From: Pontibacter korlensis
GTDB lineage: Bacteria; Bacteroidota; Bacteroidia; Cytophagales; Hymenobacteraceae
NCBI RefSeq assembly: GCF_000973725.1
Contig: NZ_CP009621.1
Location: 2,454,501 to 2,518,500 of the forward strand
DNA: 64,000 bases
Direction: 5' to 3'
Both the position numbers and the translations under genes were made by a program. The stretch's first letter is position 1, and every line of letters begins with the position of its first letter. Shown one piece after another: positions 51,891 to 58,836 of the stretch. Under the pieces are notes generated by a model, which was not told the DNA's origin, did no database searches, and worked only from the letters and a program-made list of their open reading frames with translations.

Positions 51891-53474
51891 ATGAAGACAG
51901 TAATCAAAAAGTTTACAGTTAAAGTCTCTCGAGTAGTTCCTGTGGTAGGCGGAGTAGCATTCTTCTTGCTGCTCGTATCAATGCTTCTACCATTAGTGGT
52001 TTCCGCACAAACTATAGACCCAGATGGTTTAGAACCTAATTGTGCAACTGTTAACCAAGGATTTCAGCTTACCATCAAAGGTGATGGTTTTAAAGTAGGC
52101 ACTGATGATGTACAGGTAGAGGCTCTGCTATCTGATGGCACCTCTCTTGCAACGTTCACCACTACAGCTGTTGATGTTAATACCATAGTAGTAGATGTAC
52201 CTGCTAACTCAGCTATGATAGGCGCTGCTAGAAGTATAGGTATAGTTGTAAAGAACCGTAATGGGGAGGGTGCTAGCTCACAATATAAAAATGTGTCGAA
52301 CCAGGTAGCCTTTATAGTATATGAGCCTGTAGGCACAGTGGGAGCGATAAGTGGCCCTACCTCTGTTTGTCAGGGAGAACAAGCTGTTTATTCAGTAGAA
52401 GCGGTGCATGGAGCAACATCTTATACTTGGGCCCTACCTACAGGTGCAACTATAGAAGGAGCCTCTACAAGTAACACAATCACGGTGAACTACGGGGACA
52501 ACAGCACCTCAGGGCAAGTTACAGTGTGGGCAAATAATGGATGTGGCGTACAAAGCGAACCAGTAAACCTGGATGTGCATGTTAAAAAAACTGTAACACT
52601 AACAGGAGGCAGTATAGCAGTGGACACAGATCATCCAGAGAATGAGGTGGAAGTAGGTGAACCTGCTACCTTTACAGCATCATCCGAGATCATACAGCTA
52701 AATGATGTTGGGTCATACAGGTGGTATTCCACGGAAGATGGTGTTTCATGGAGCCCTCTGCCTAACTCTAACACGCAATCATACACTGTAGCCTCAGTCC
52801 CGTCTGATCTGTTTGCCATGAAAGTTGAAATCACACCACGCTCGGTAAACGCCTGCTACACTAACCTGCCTAGAACTGGCTATCTTACCATAGAGTCAGA
52901 GCCTGTCACTCCTCTACCTGTGGAGATTATTTACTTTAGTGCAGCCAAGCAGGGCAAGGACGTGTTGCTGGCCTGGGCGACGGCGATGGAGAAGGACAAC
53001 ACGGGCTTCGAGGTGCAGGTGTCGGAGGACGGGCTGAGCTTCAGGAGGCTGGGTTTTGTGGGCACGCAGAACGGCAACACGGTGCTTCGCCAGGAGTACC
53101 GGTACACCGACCGGGAGAACGGCAAGCACGGCACGCGCTACTACCGCCTCAAGCAGGTGGACACCGACGGGGGCTTCGAGTACTTCACCACCAAGGCCGT
53201 GAGCTTCGGGCAGGTGAGCGGCTACAGCCTCAAGGCATATCCTAACCCGTTCGAGAGCGAAGTGAATTTCTCAATAACCGCAGAACAGCCGGGGCAATTG
53301 CATGTGCAGGTATTTGACATGCTCGGGAAGCCAATAAAGGCTACTTCCTATGATATAGCTATGGGAAGCTCTGAAAAGAACATCACTTTAGCAGCGGCCT
53401 TACCTACAGGCATGTATCTTGTTAAAACGAACATGAATGGCAATATTAAGAGCTTTAAACTGCTGAAGAAGTAG
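51891..53474 (+). CDS. T9SS type A surface protein, medium (527 residues)
   Basis: A long N-terminal signal region: basic start (MKTVIKKFTVKVSR) and a hydrophobic run ending VVSAQT (cleavage near residue 42). Domains: an IPT-like beta domain (CATVNQGFQLTIKGDGFKVG, about 45-140), a PKD-like domain (ISGPTSVCQGEQAVYSVEAV, SYTWALPTGA, about 145-225), an Ig-like domain (RWYSTEDGVSWSPLP), and the same FN3-like segment as its neighbour (PVEIIYFSAAKQGKDVLLAW, 340-450) from the GC-rich cassette at 52944-53265. The type A sorting domain ends in AAALPTGMYLVKTNMNG and KLLKK. Probably a surface or secreted protein of unknown role, a paralogue of the gene at 50134 beyond the cassette. Confidence 0.87.
   Translation: MKTVIKKFTVKVSRVVPVVGGVAFFLLLVSMLLPLVVSAQTIDPDGLEPNCATVNQGFQLTIKGDGFKVGTDDVQVEALLSDGTSLATFTTTAVDVNTIVVDVPANSAMIGAARSIGIVVKNRNGEGASSQYKNVSNQVAFIVYEPVGTVGAISGPTSVCQGEQAVYSVEAVHGATSYTWALPTGATIEGASTSNTITVNYGDNSTSGQVTVWANNGCGVQSEPVNLDVHVKKTVTLTGGSIAVDTDHPENEVEVGEPATFTASSEIIQLNDVGSYRWYSTEDGVSWSPLPNSNTQSYTVASVPSDLFAMKVEITPRSVNACYTNLPRTGYLTIESEPVTPLPVEIIYFSAAKQGKDVLLAWATAMEKDNTGFEVQVSEDGLSFRRLGFVGTQNGNTVLRQEYRYTDRENGKHGTRYYRLKQVDTDGGFEYFTTKAVSFGQVSGYSLKAYPNPFESEVNFSITAEQPGQLHVQVFDMLGKPIKATSYDIAMGSSEKNITLAAALPTGMYLVKTNMNGNIKSFKLLKK
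52944..53265 (+). repeat. GC-rich cassette, copy 2
   Basis: Partner of 50863-51184, offset 2081 bp, differing mainly at third positions such as TTC/TTT, TAT/TAC, GTT/GTG and ACC/ATC-type sites. The identity stops where each gene's own sorting domain diverges. Confidence 0.85.
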
Positions 53475-53490
53475 TATAGAGAGGCTCTAT

Positions 53491-53531
53491 AAAGCACAAG
53501 AGCCAGGCGTTAAACCTGGCTCTTGTGCTTT
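53491..53531. terminator. Bidirectional terminator between convergent genes
   Basis: AAAGCACAAGAGCCAGG (53491-53507) and CCTGGCTCTTGTGCTTT (53515-53531) form a perfect 17-bp stem over CGTTAAA, between the rightward type A gene and the leftward CocE gene. Confidence 0.85.
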
Positions 53532-53545
53532 GGAATAGTATATGC

Positions 53546-55435
53546 CTACAGCACCTTTACCTTTAAACTAGTAGGTTGTTGCGGCGAGTGATATACTTTA
53601 TGCGTGGCCTTGATAAAATCCTCTTCGTTGGCTTCGAAGATATTGTCCACGTATTTTTGCGGGTTGCGGTCTACAAGCGGGAACCAAGTACTCTGAATCT
53701 GTACCATAACGCGGTGTCCTTTCTTAAAGGTATACAGCACATCCTGCAGCTCCACATTTACCGGCGTCACCTCGTTTGGTGTAAACGGTTCCGGTTTTTC
53801 GAAGCTGTTACGGAAACGGCCACGGAAAACCTCGCTGCGCACCATGGCCTGATAGCCACCCATTGGCTTGTTTGGCTGGTGCGGATTTGCCTGTGCTGTG
53901 TCCGGATACACATCGATAAGCTTTACTACCCAATCGGCATCAGAGCCGGTAGTGGCAACCTTCAGCTGAGCTAGAATTTCGCCTGCTAAAGTTAAATCCT
54001 CCGTCAGTACATCAGTTTGAAAGGTAAGCACATCCGGACGACGGCTGGCAAAACGCTGGTCATCGGTCATGTATTCACGTGTCATGCCTGTGGCAACGGC
54101 TTCTGTGAAAGGTACCGGTTTGGCAGGGTCAGAAATATACTCGCTAGCTTCTGCCTCGCCTGCCTTTGGAGCCTCAAAGCTTAGTTTACCATTTGCATGC
54201 AAGTACAGGTTTCGCTCCTTTGCCTGTTTCGGTGGCCATACTTCAAACTCACGCCAGGTGTTGTTCCCACCTTCAAACATGATGGCCTCAGGTAACTTTA
54301 CCGGCTGCTTTGCCTCGTTTTTGAGGTAGTGGTTAAAGAATCTGGCTTCTACCTCTTGTTGATACCAGGCAGAGTTGTTCTGCCCAAAGTATACATTGCC
54401 AATGTTAGAGCCATCTGTGCGAATCCAACCTCCATGCACCCATGGTCCCATCACTAGCATGTTGGTTAACTTGGGATTGTTTTTCTCGATGGTCTGGTAG
54501 ATCTTGAGCGGTCCGTAAAGGTCCTCAGCATCGTACCAGCCGCCGACAGTCATCACGGCAGGGCCTTTTATGTTTTTCAGGTGAGGAAGCAAATTACGCT
54601 TCTGCCAAAATTCATCGTAGTTCGGATGAGCTGCCATCTCATTCCAGAAGGCAACATTGTTCTTCAGGTACTTTTCATTAGCGTTTTTGAGCGGTCCCAT
54701 CCGCATGAAGAATTCATAGCCATCCGGGGTGCCATGGTCGAAGCGTGGGTTACGCTCTGTAGTTGGTTCCGGGCGCGGCAAACCAAAGCTGGCCAAAAAG
54801 TTGAAGGCGTGTGGTAGGAAAAAAGCTCCGTTGTGGTGGAAATCATCCCAGAACCAGTCGGCGATTGGTGCCTGCGGCGACACGGCTTTGAGGGCAGGGT
54901 GATTGCTCATGAGACCGGCGGCAGCGTAAAAGCCAGGGTAGGAGATACCCCATTGGCCCACGCGGCCGTTGTCGTTGTCGAGTTTCTTTACCAGCCAGTC
55001 CACTGTGTCATAGGTATCGGTGCTCTCGTCAAAATCTTTCTTGCCCTTCTTTTTGGCCAGGTGCGGCGTCATGTTTACAAAATCTCCCTCTGACATGTAG
55101 GTGCCGCGCACATCCTGGTACACAAAAATATAGCCTTCACGCAGCAGGGTAGGGTTTGGTCCTAGGCTGATTTTGTAGCCTTCGCCATACGGGCCAACCG
55201 AGTAAGGAGTACGGTTCATCAGTATTGGATACTTTTTGCTCTTATCCTTTGGCGAGTATACCACCGTGAAGAGCTTTTTGCCATCGCGCATTGGAATCTG
55301 GTACTCCGCTTTCTCATAGTGCTGGCGGATATAGAGCGAATCTTGATTTACCTGCTGGGCTATACTTTGGGAGGCGTACAGGCAAAATGCCAGCAGCAGC
55401 ATAAGTGGCCGGAGCAGGTTTTTTATTCGGGTCAT
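53546..55435 (-). CDS. Secreted CocE/NonD family alpha/beta hydrolase (X-Pro dipeptidyl-peptidase S15-like)
   Basis: 629 residues with signal peptide MTRIKNLLRPLMLLLAFCLYASQSIAQ. The N-terminal alpha/beta-hydrolase core has the strand MRDGKKLFTVVYSPKD, the oxyanion Tyr region NRTPYSVGPYGEGY, VYQDVRGTYMSEGDF and the nucleophile Ser in VGQWGISYPGFYAAAG; later VGGWYDAEDLYGP holds the acid and WVHGGW the His. A beta jelly-roll C-terminal domain (about 430-629; EFEVWPPKQAKERNLYLHANG) completes the CocE/glutaryl-7-ACA acylase layout. These enzymes hydrolyse esters or amide/peptide bonds with acyl-proline or related groups; substrate unknown. Length agrees with the family. Reads against the type A cluster. 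Confidence 0.92.
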   Translation of the reverse strand: MTRIKNLLRPLMLLLAFCLYASQSIAQQVNQDSLYIRQHYEKAEYQIPMRDGKKLFTVVYSPKDKSKKYPILMNRTPYSVGPYGEGYKISLGPNPTLLREGYIFVYQDVRGTYMSEGDFVNMTPHLAKKKGKKDFDESTDTYDTVDWLVKKLDNDNGRVGQWGISYPGFYAAAGLMSNHPALKAVSPQAPIADWFWDDFHHNGAFFLPHAFNFLASFGLPRPEPTTERNPRFDHGTPDGYEFFMRMGPLKNANEKYLKNNVAFWNEMAAHPNYDEFWQKRNLLPHLKNIKGPAVMTVGGWYDAEDLYGPLKIYQTIEKNNPKLTNMLVMGPWVHGGWIRTDGSNIGNVYFGQNNSAWYQQEVEARFFNHYLKNEAKQPVKLPEAIMFEGGNNTWREFEVWPPKQAKERNLYLHANGKLSFEAPKAGEAEASEYISDPAKPVPFTEAVATGMTREYMTDDQRFASRRPDVLTFQTDVLTEDLTLAGEILAQLKVATTGSDADWVVKLIDVYPDTAQANPHQPNKPMGGYQAMVRSEVFRGRFRNSFEKPEPFTPNEVTPVNVELQDVLYTFKKGHRVMVQIQSTWFPLVDRNPQKYVDNIFEANEEDFIKATHKVYHSPQQPTSLKVKVL

Positions 55436-55623
55436 AGGTTAGGTTTGATAGTGGTAGTTAAAGTTCAACTCCTGAAGATAAGCAATCTATACTATAAAGA
55501 GGAAGTTCGTAGCAGCAAGTATAATCTCAACTATATACCAGAAATTGTATTATAGTATATATCTAATGTTTGTATACAGATCTCATTATATTTAAGGATA
55601 TTATAACTATAAGCATGTATTCT

Positions 55624-55878
55624 ATGAAAACAAAAAGTATCCTTCCTAACCTCATTTTAGGCGTTTTTGCAGTTGCCGTACTGACCTTTATTTATTTTGT
55701 CGGTAAGGACTTCGGTCATTTTCTGGCAGGGCTCAGGGGAGAGCCTGAAATGTCGGCTTCTGATGTTGTTTTTAATATTGGCTACAGCCTCGGCTACATT
55801 GCTATCCCTGTAGTCACGCTTCTGCTGCTGTACATGGCTTACCGTTTTTCCAGAAAGGGAAAGAAGAAGCGCGCTTAA
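55624..55878 (+). CDS. Small two-helix membrane protein, hypothetical
   Basis: 84 residues from the ATG at 55624 (MKTKSILPNL); an ATG three codons upstream (55615) is also possible. Two clear hydrophobic helices: LILGVFAVAVLTFIYFVG (about 9-26) and YSLGYIAIPVVTLLLLYMAYRF (about 54-75), with a basic tail (SRKGKKKRA). I recognise no family. It starts a run of very small genes (next at 55897, then 56858, 57035) ahead of a TerB gene, so it may belong to a membrane-protein cluster. Confidence 0.7.
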   Translation: MKTKSILPNLILGVFAVAVLTFIYFVGKDFGHFLAGLRGEPEMSASDVVFNIGYSLGYIAIPVVTLLLLYMAYRFSRKGKKKRA

Positions 55879-55896
55879 TCCTGATCATACAACCAT

Positions 55897-55986
55897 ATGA
55901 AAAACTTAAAACCACATCTGCACAAAGCGCTATATTTTGCGCTGGGCTTTACTCTGAAGGCCTTTTACTTTTATAGCAGGTTTTAG
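55897..55986 (+). CDS. Very small hydrophobic peptide (29 residues), hypothetical
   Basis: ATG AAA AAC TTA opens a 29-residue frame ending TAG at 55984-55986, sequence MKNLKPHLHKALYFALGFTL, then KAFYFYSRF. It lies 18 bp after the 84-residue gene. The composition (basic start, one hydrophobic helix) is that of a small membrane peptide or the remnant start of a longer gene cut by the IS110 element that follows. Too short to assign. Confidence 0.4.
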   Translation: MKNLKPHLHKALYFALGFTLKAFYFYSRF

Positions 55987-56743
55987 AATGGTCCTTTCAT
56001 CGTAGTTAGACTAGGTGCATTGACCAAGGGGAATGAGAGACTGAGGGGCAGGTAAGTCAGCAATACTATACCGTAAAAAAGGAAGCTCCATTCCCCCTTA
56101 CCTTTTCTCTGATAGTCTGGACAGTACTTAAGGCTATCGATGAGGATAAGCAAGTGTAAGACAAAAGGCAAGACGAGGGAGAAAGAAAGGTCGCTCACTT
56201 TAACCACTCATGCTATGGAACAGATCACAAGACAGTGCGTGGCATCGACATTGCCAAATTGAGCTTCACCGCCTGCGTTTGCAAACCCTCCCCCAACTCC
56301 GGCCTGTGCTTCTCCCAGGTGGCAACCTTTGACAACAGCACCAGGAGCTTCAACCAGCTGCTCAAGTGGGCGCGCAAGCAAACCACTGGTGCCTTGCCCT
56401 CATAAACAACGCCAAACAACTCACCAGCTACGCCGGCTTCGATGTGGTGGAAAGGGAGTCCGGCACCAGCGTCAGGGGCAAGACCAGGATACCCAAGAAA
56501 GGCAACGGCAGGATAAGGGCGGCCCTTTACTTCCCGGCCCTGGTGGCAAGCCGGCACAACACTGCCCTGCGGGCTGTTTACCAGCGCATCAACGCAGGGA
56601 AAGAGAGCAGGATGGTGGGCGTGGTAAGCCTGCAGCGCAAACTGCTGCTGCTCATCTACTCCATGTGGAAAAACGACACGGTATTCCAGGACAGGAACAT
56701 AGCTTCCGGAGATCTGGAGAGAAAGCCTCTCCTTCGGCAATAG
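55987..56743 (+). mobile_element. Degenerate IS110-family element, possible bridge-RNA-like left end
   Basis: Contains the disrupted transposase (56215-56743) preceded by about 225 bp of non-coding, structured sequence. A strong stem is AAGGGGAATG (56026-56035) with CATTCCCCCTT (56089-56099, one bulged C), and GGTAAG/CTTACC gives an alternative pairing. IS110-family elements of the IS110 group carry a bridge RNA in this left non-coding end that guides target choice; this match is by position and structure only. The element's exact ends are not visible because IS110 elements lack inverted repeats. It interrupts the small-gene run. Confidence 0.6.
56215..56743 (+). pseudogene. IS110-family transposase remnant, internally deleted and frameshifted
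   Basis: N-terminal part: the frame containing VRGIDIAKLSFTACVCKP (first Asp of the DEDD RuvC-like nuclease), with the start MEQIT in a different frame, one base short of joining (an A missing after ATCAC). It continues to FNQLLKWARKQT and then hits a stop. The C-terminal part, in a third frame, is the Transposase_20 domain: LINNAKQLTSYAGFDVVERE, SGTSVRGKTRIPKKGNGRIR, RAALYFPALVASRHNTALRA and LLLLIYSMWKND. The central region that should hold the rest of the nuclease domain and coiled coil is missing, so the element is inactive. It is GC-rich, unlike the flanks. Confidence 0.85.
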
Positions 56744-56857
56744 AATATACGGAAGATTCTACTAAAATGTGTTGATTTTTAACACAGTACCTTTTTGATA
56801 GAGGGCTGGCCTGAAATAAAACACGGATTAGTAGACGGATATTTTATACGATAGCAT

Positions 56858-57028
56858 ATGAAAAGAATCAGACTAACCACACGCGATGTAAAGTTCTTCT
56901 TGTTAGGAGCATTTACATTGTATGCCCTGGAGGTGGCCTTCAACTGGGAGGCGCATAAAGATGCTTTTTGGGAAGGTGTTGAAACAGCGAAGGCTGATAA
57001 TGGCGAATCAGTTACGTCAGAGAAATAA
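56858..57028 (+). CDS. Small single-helix membrane protein (56 residues), hypothetical
   Basis: MKRIRLTTRDVKFFLLGAFT then LYALEVAFNWEAHKDAFWEG. The hydrophobic stretch at about 13-30 could cross the membrane once, with a basic N-terminus inside and an acidic C-terminal tail (ETAKADNGESVTSEK). Seven bases separate it from the next gene, so the two are co-transcribed. It is shorter than the usual ORF-length cutoffs. No family recognised. Confidence 0.6.
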   Translation: MKRIRLTTRDVKFFLLGAFTLYALEVAFNWEAHKDAFWEGVETAKADNGESVTSEK

Positions 57029-57034
57029 AACCAC

Positions 57035-57187
57035 ATGAAAACAAAAAAGAAATCAAACTTGCGTTACCTGTTGATAGGTGCTGCCGTTGCCTTGGCTGCC
57101 TATGTGATCTCGGGTTGGGATGATGTAGTGAGAGGCATTACAGATGCCCAGGAAGGAAAACCTTACAACTACGAGCAGGCCGAGTAA
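57035..57187 (+). CDS. Small single-helix membrane protein (50 residues), hypothetical
   Basis: MKTKKKSNLRYLLIGAAVAL then AAYVISGWDDVVRGITDAQE, ending GKPYNYEQAE. The first 25 residues are basic then hydrophobic (one helix), followed by an acidic stretch. The pattern basic-helix-acidic matches the preceding 56-residue gene, suggesting paralogues. It starts 6 bp after that gene and lies about 90 bp before the TerB gene. No family recognised. Confidence 0.6.
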   Translation: MKTKKKSNLRYLLIGAAVALAAYVISGWDDVVRGITDAQEGKPYNYEQAE

Positions 57188-57273
57188 AGTATAAACATTG
57201 TTTCCTGTGCCAGTGGTGCTAACATAGCTTTATACTTAGCCGTTAAAGCAAAGCACAATAAGTATGAAAACAA

Positions 57274-58056
57274 ATGGAACAGGAGCAAACTACCTTACTT
57301 AAGGATTATTCGATACAAGAAAAAGGAGCCTACTTTGGAGCCTTAGCTACACTAGCCTCTGCCGATGGACATGCATCGGATGAGGAGTTGGAATTTTTAT
57401 ACATGATGGGAGAAGCGGCTGAACTGCCGGAGAACCTGCGGCAGGAAGTCGAATCGGTTGCGAAGAATCCTTCCCAAATAAGCCTGCAGAAGTGCCTGGA
57501 TGCTCTCAAAAATAGTCCGCTTCGCTTCTCGCTCATCACCGACATCATCAGCTTTGCTAAGTCAGACGGAAATTATACTGCGGACGAAAGGCAGCACATC
57601 GAGGACATGGCTGCCTACTTAGGTGTAGATCAAAAGCAGTATAGCCTGCTGGAAGATTATGTAGACAAGGCAGGAGAGGCACAAAAGCATGGCGAAGATC
57701 CTACATCCCAGTCATTCATGAACAAGAATGGTTTTGGAGACATGTTCAAGAACGCTGGCATCTCTCCACAGATGGTGCAGGGTATGTTGGGTATACTGGC
57801 GCCAATCGTGCTGGCCCGCATGATGGGAGGCCGCAGGCACCGTCGCTATGGTGGAGGTATGATGGGAGGTTTGATTGGTGGACTGCTTGGAGGAGGCATG
57901 ATGGGTGGCGGCATGTACAGGTCCGGTGGAGGCCTTGGCTCAATGGTCTCTATACTTGGTGGGCTAAATGGGCGCAGAGGCTACAGCAGTATGAGAAGCG
58001 GCGGTTTAGGTGGCTTGTTAGGAGGTTTATTAGGTGGAAGCCGGCGCCGCTGGTAA
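57274..58056 (+). CDS. TerB-domain protein with a Gly/Met-rich C-terminal region
   Basis: 260 residues. The N-terminal 140 residues form the TerB (tellurite resistance B) helical fold: GAYFGALATLASADGHASDEELEFLYMMGEAAEL and ITDIISFAKSDGNYTADERQHIEDMAAYLGV, with the acidic D-G-x-x-x-x-E metal-ligand pattern in each. After a linker (about 150-170) the C-terminus is low-complexity with GGMMGG, GGLLGG and RRRR-type repeats (LIGGLLGGGMMGGGMYRSGG), likely membrane-attached or aggregating. TerB proteins take part in stress responses and metal handling. A strong terminator follows. It is the last of the small-gene cluster and the only domain-bearing member. Confidence 0.85.
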   Translation: MEQEQTTLLKDYSIQEKGAYFGALATLASADGHASDEELEFLYMMGEAAELPENLRQEVESVAKNPSQISLQKCLDALKNSPLRFSLITDIISFAKSDGNYTADERQHIEDMAAYLGVDQKQYSLLEDYVDKAGEAQKHGEDPTSQSFMNKNGFGDMFKNAGISPQMVQGMLGILAPIVLARMMGGRRHRRYGGGMMGGLIGGLLGGGMMGGGMYRSGGGLGSMVSILGGLNGRRGYSSMRSGGLGGLLGGLLGGSRRRW

Positions 58057-58072
58057 GGAGCCAGACTATAAG

Positions 58073-58121
58073 AAAGTAAACGGGTATGGCTTCCTTGTGA
58101 TGGCCATACCCTTTTTACTTT
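58073..58121. terminator. Bidirectional terminator between terB and the DsbA-family gene
   Basis: GGGTATGGC (58082-58090) pairs with GCCATACCC (58103-58111), extended by AAAGTAAA (58073-58080) and TTTACTTT (58114-58121). Serves both convergent genes. Confidence 0.8.
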
Positions 58122-58717
58122 TATCCTATTTCTTGCTGAATGAGCTTTCGTAAATCTTCCTCTCGCAGTAGCCCTCGTACCTTTTTATTGCCTATGATAA
58201 AGGTTGGCACCGCTGAAATGTCCACCTCTTCGTAAGCGTGTTTCAACGCATCAAGATGTGCCGCTTTATACTTGTTAGTTTCCAATGCTTGTCTGTATGC
58301 CTGTTCATCCAGTCCCACTTCTTTTGCCAGCTTCACCAGTACCTCTATATCCCCGATATCCTGTTCTTCCTGAAAGAAGGCCGTGAACATACGGTGCGTA
58401 TAAGCCTCTCCCAAGTCTTGCTCCTGAGCAAATTGATAGCCCTCGAATGCCTTGTGCGTATAGGGCTGCGGTGAAACTTTAGGCAATACGATTGGTATAT
58501 CCAGCTGCTTACCCATAGGGTATACAGAGTTTGCCCAGGTTGTTTGCAGGTATTCCTCCTCCGGTTTTAGTGTGGGAGTAGGGTAGGGGCGCAACTCAAA
58601 TGGCATCCACTCCATCTGCACTTTATCTTCCAGGCCCTGCAGCGCTCGCTCCAGCACTACCTCCCCAAAGAAGCAGTAAGGGCAGACATAATCAGAATAT
58701 ATCTTTATCTGTAGCAT
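58121..58717 (-). CDS. DsbA family (FrnE-like) thiol oxidoreductase
   Basis: 198 residues, no signal peptide, so cytoplasmic. IKIYSDYVCPYCFFGEVVLERAL carries the thioredoxin-fold active site C-P-Y-C near residues 12-15. The all-helical insertion (HKAFEGYQFAQEQDLGEAYTHRMFTAFFQEEQDIGD) and the return strand SAVPTFIIGNKKVRGL, with the cis-Pro in S-A-V-P, complete the FrnE/HCCA isomerase-like fold. Members oxidise or isomerise protein thiols and are linked to oxidative stress in several bacteria. Convergent with terB. Confidence 0.9.
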   Translation of the reverse strand: MLQIKIYSDYVCPYCFFGEVVLERALQGLEDKVQMEWMPFELRPYPTPTLKPEEEYLQTTWANSVYPMGKQLDIPIVLPKVSPQPYTHKAFEGYQFAQEQDLGEAYTHRMFTAFFQEEQDIGDIEVLVKLAKEVGLDEQAYRQALETNKYKAAHLDALKHAYEEVDISAVPTFIIGNKKVRGLLREEDLRKLIQQEIG

Positions 58718-58836
58718 CGGTTTAATTATTTGTCTTTTTCATACCAGTATGAAGCCCGTTTTGTTCAGCATTCAGCTGTAGCTAGCAGATGAATGGGGAT
58801 TTTTTTCTAGATTGTACGGTCAAATCCAAATTAACT

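Noticed and set aside
50776..53134. Arg/His/Leu-rich minus-strand frames over the two GC-rich cassettes
   Set aside because: They are antisense shadows; the plus strand encodes the conserved FN3-like domain in both genes.
55983..56207. 74-residue hydrophobic frame on the minus strand in the IS110 left end
   Set aside because: Its translation has two hydrophobic runs and could pass for a small membrane protein, but it coincides with the non-coding end expected of an IS110 element and has no partner. Kept only as an alternative reading.
56225..56740. 171-residue minus-strand frame opposite the transposase remnant
   Set aside because: It is the antisense shadow of a GC-rich coding region; the plus strand carries the recognisable IS110 transposase motifs.
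57241..57312. Short upstream frame MKTNGTGANYLT overlapping the TerB start
   Set aside because: Twelve codons only, with the TerB ATG inside it; it is more likely chance than a leader peptide.
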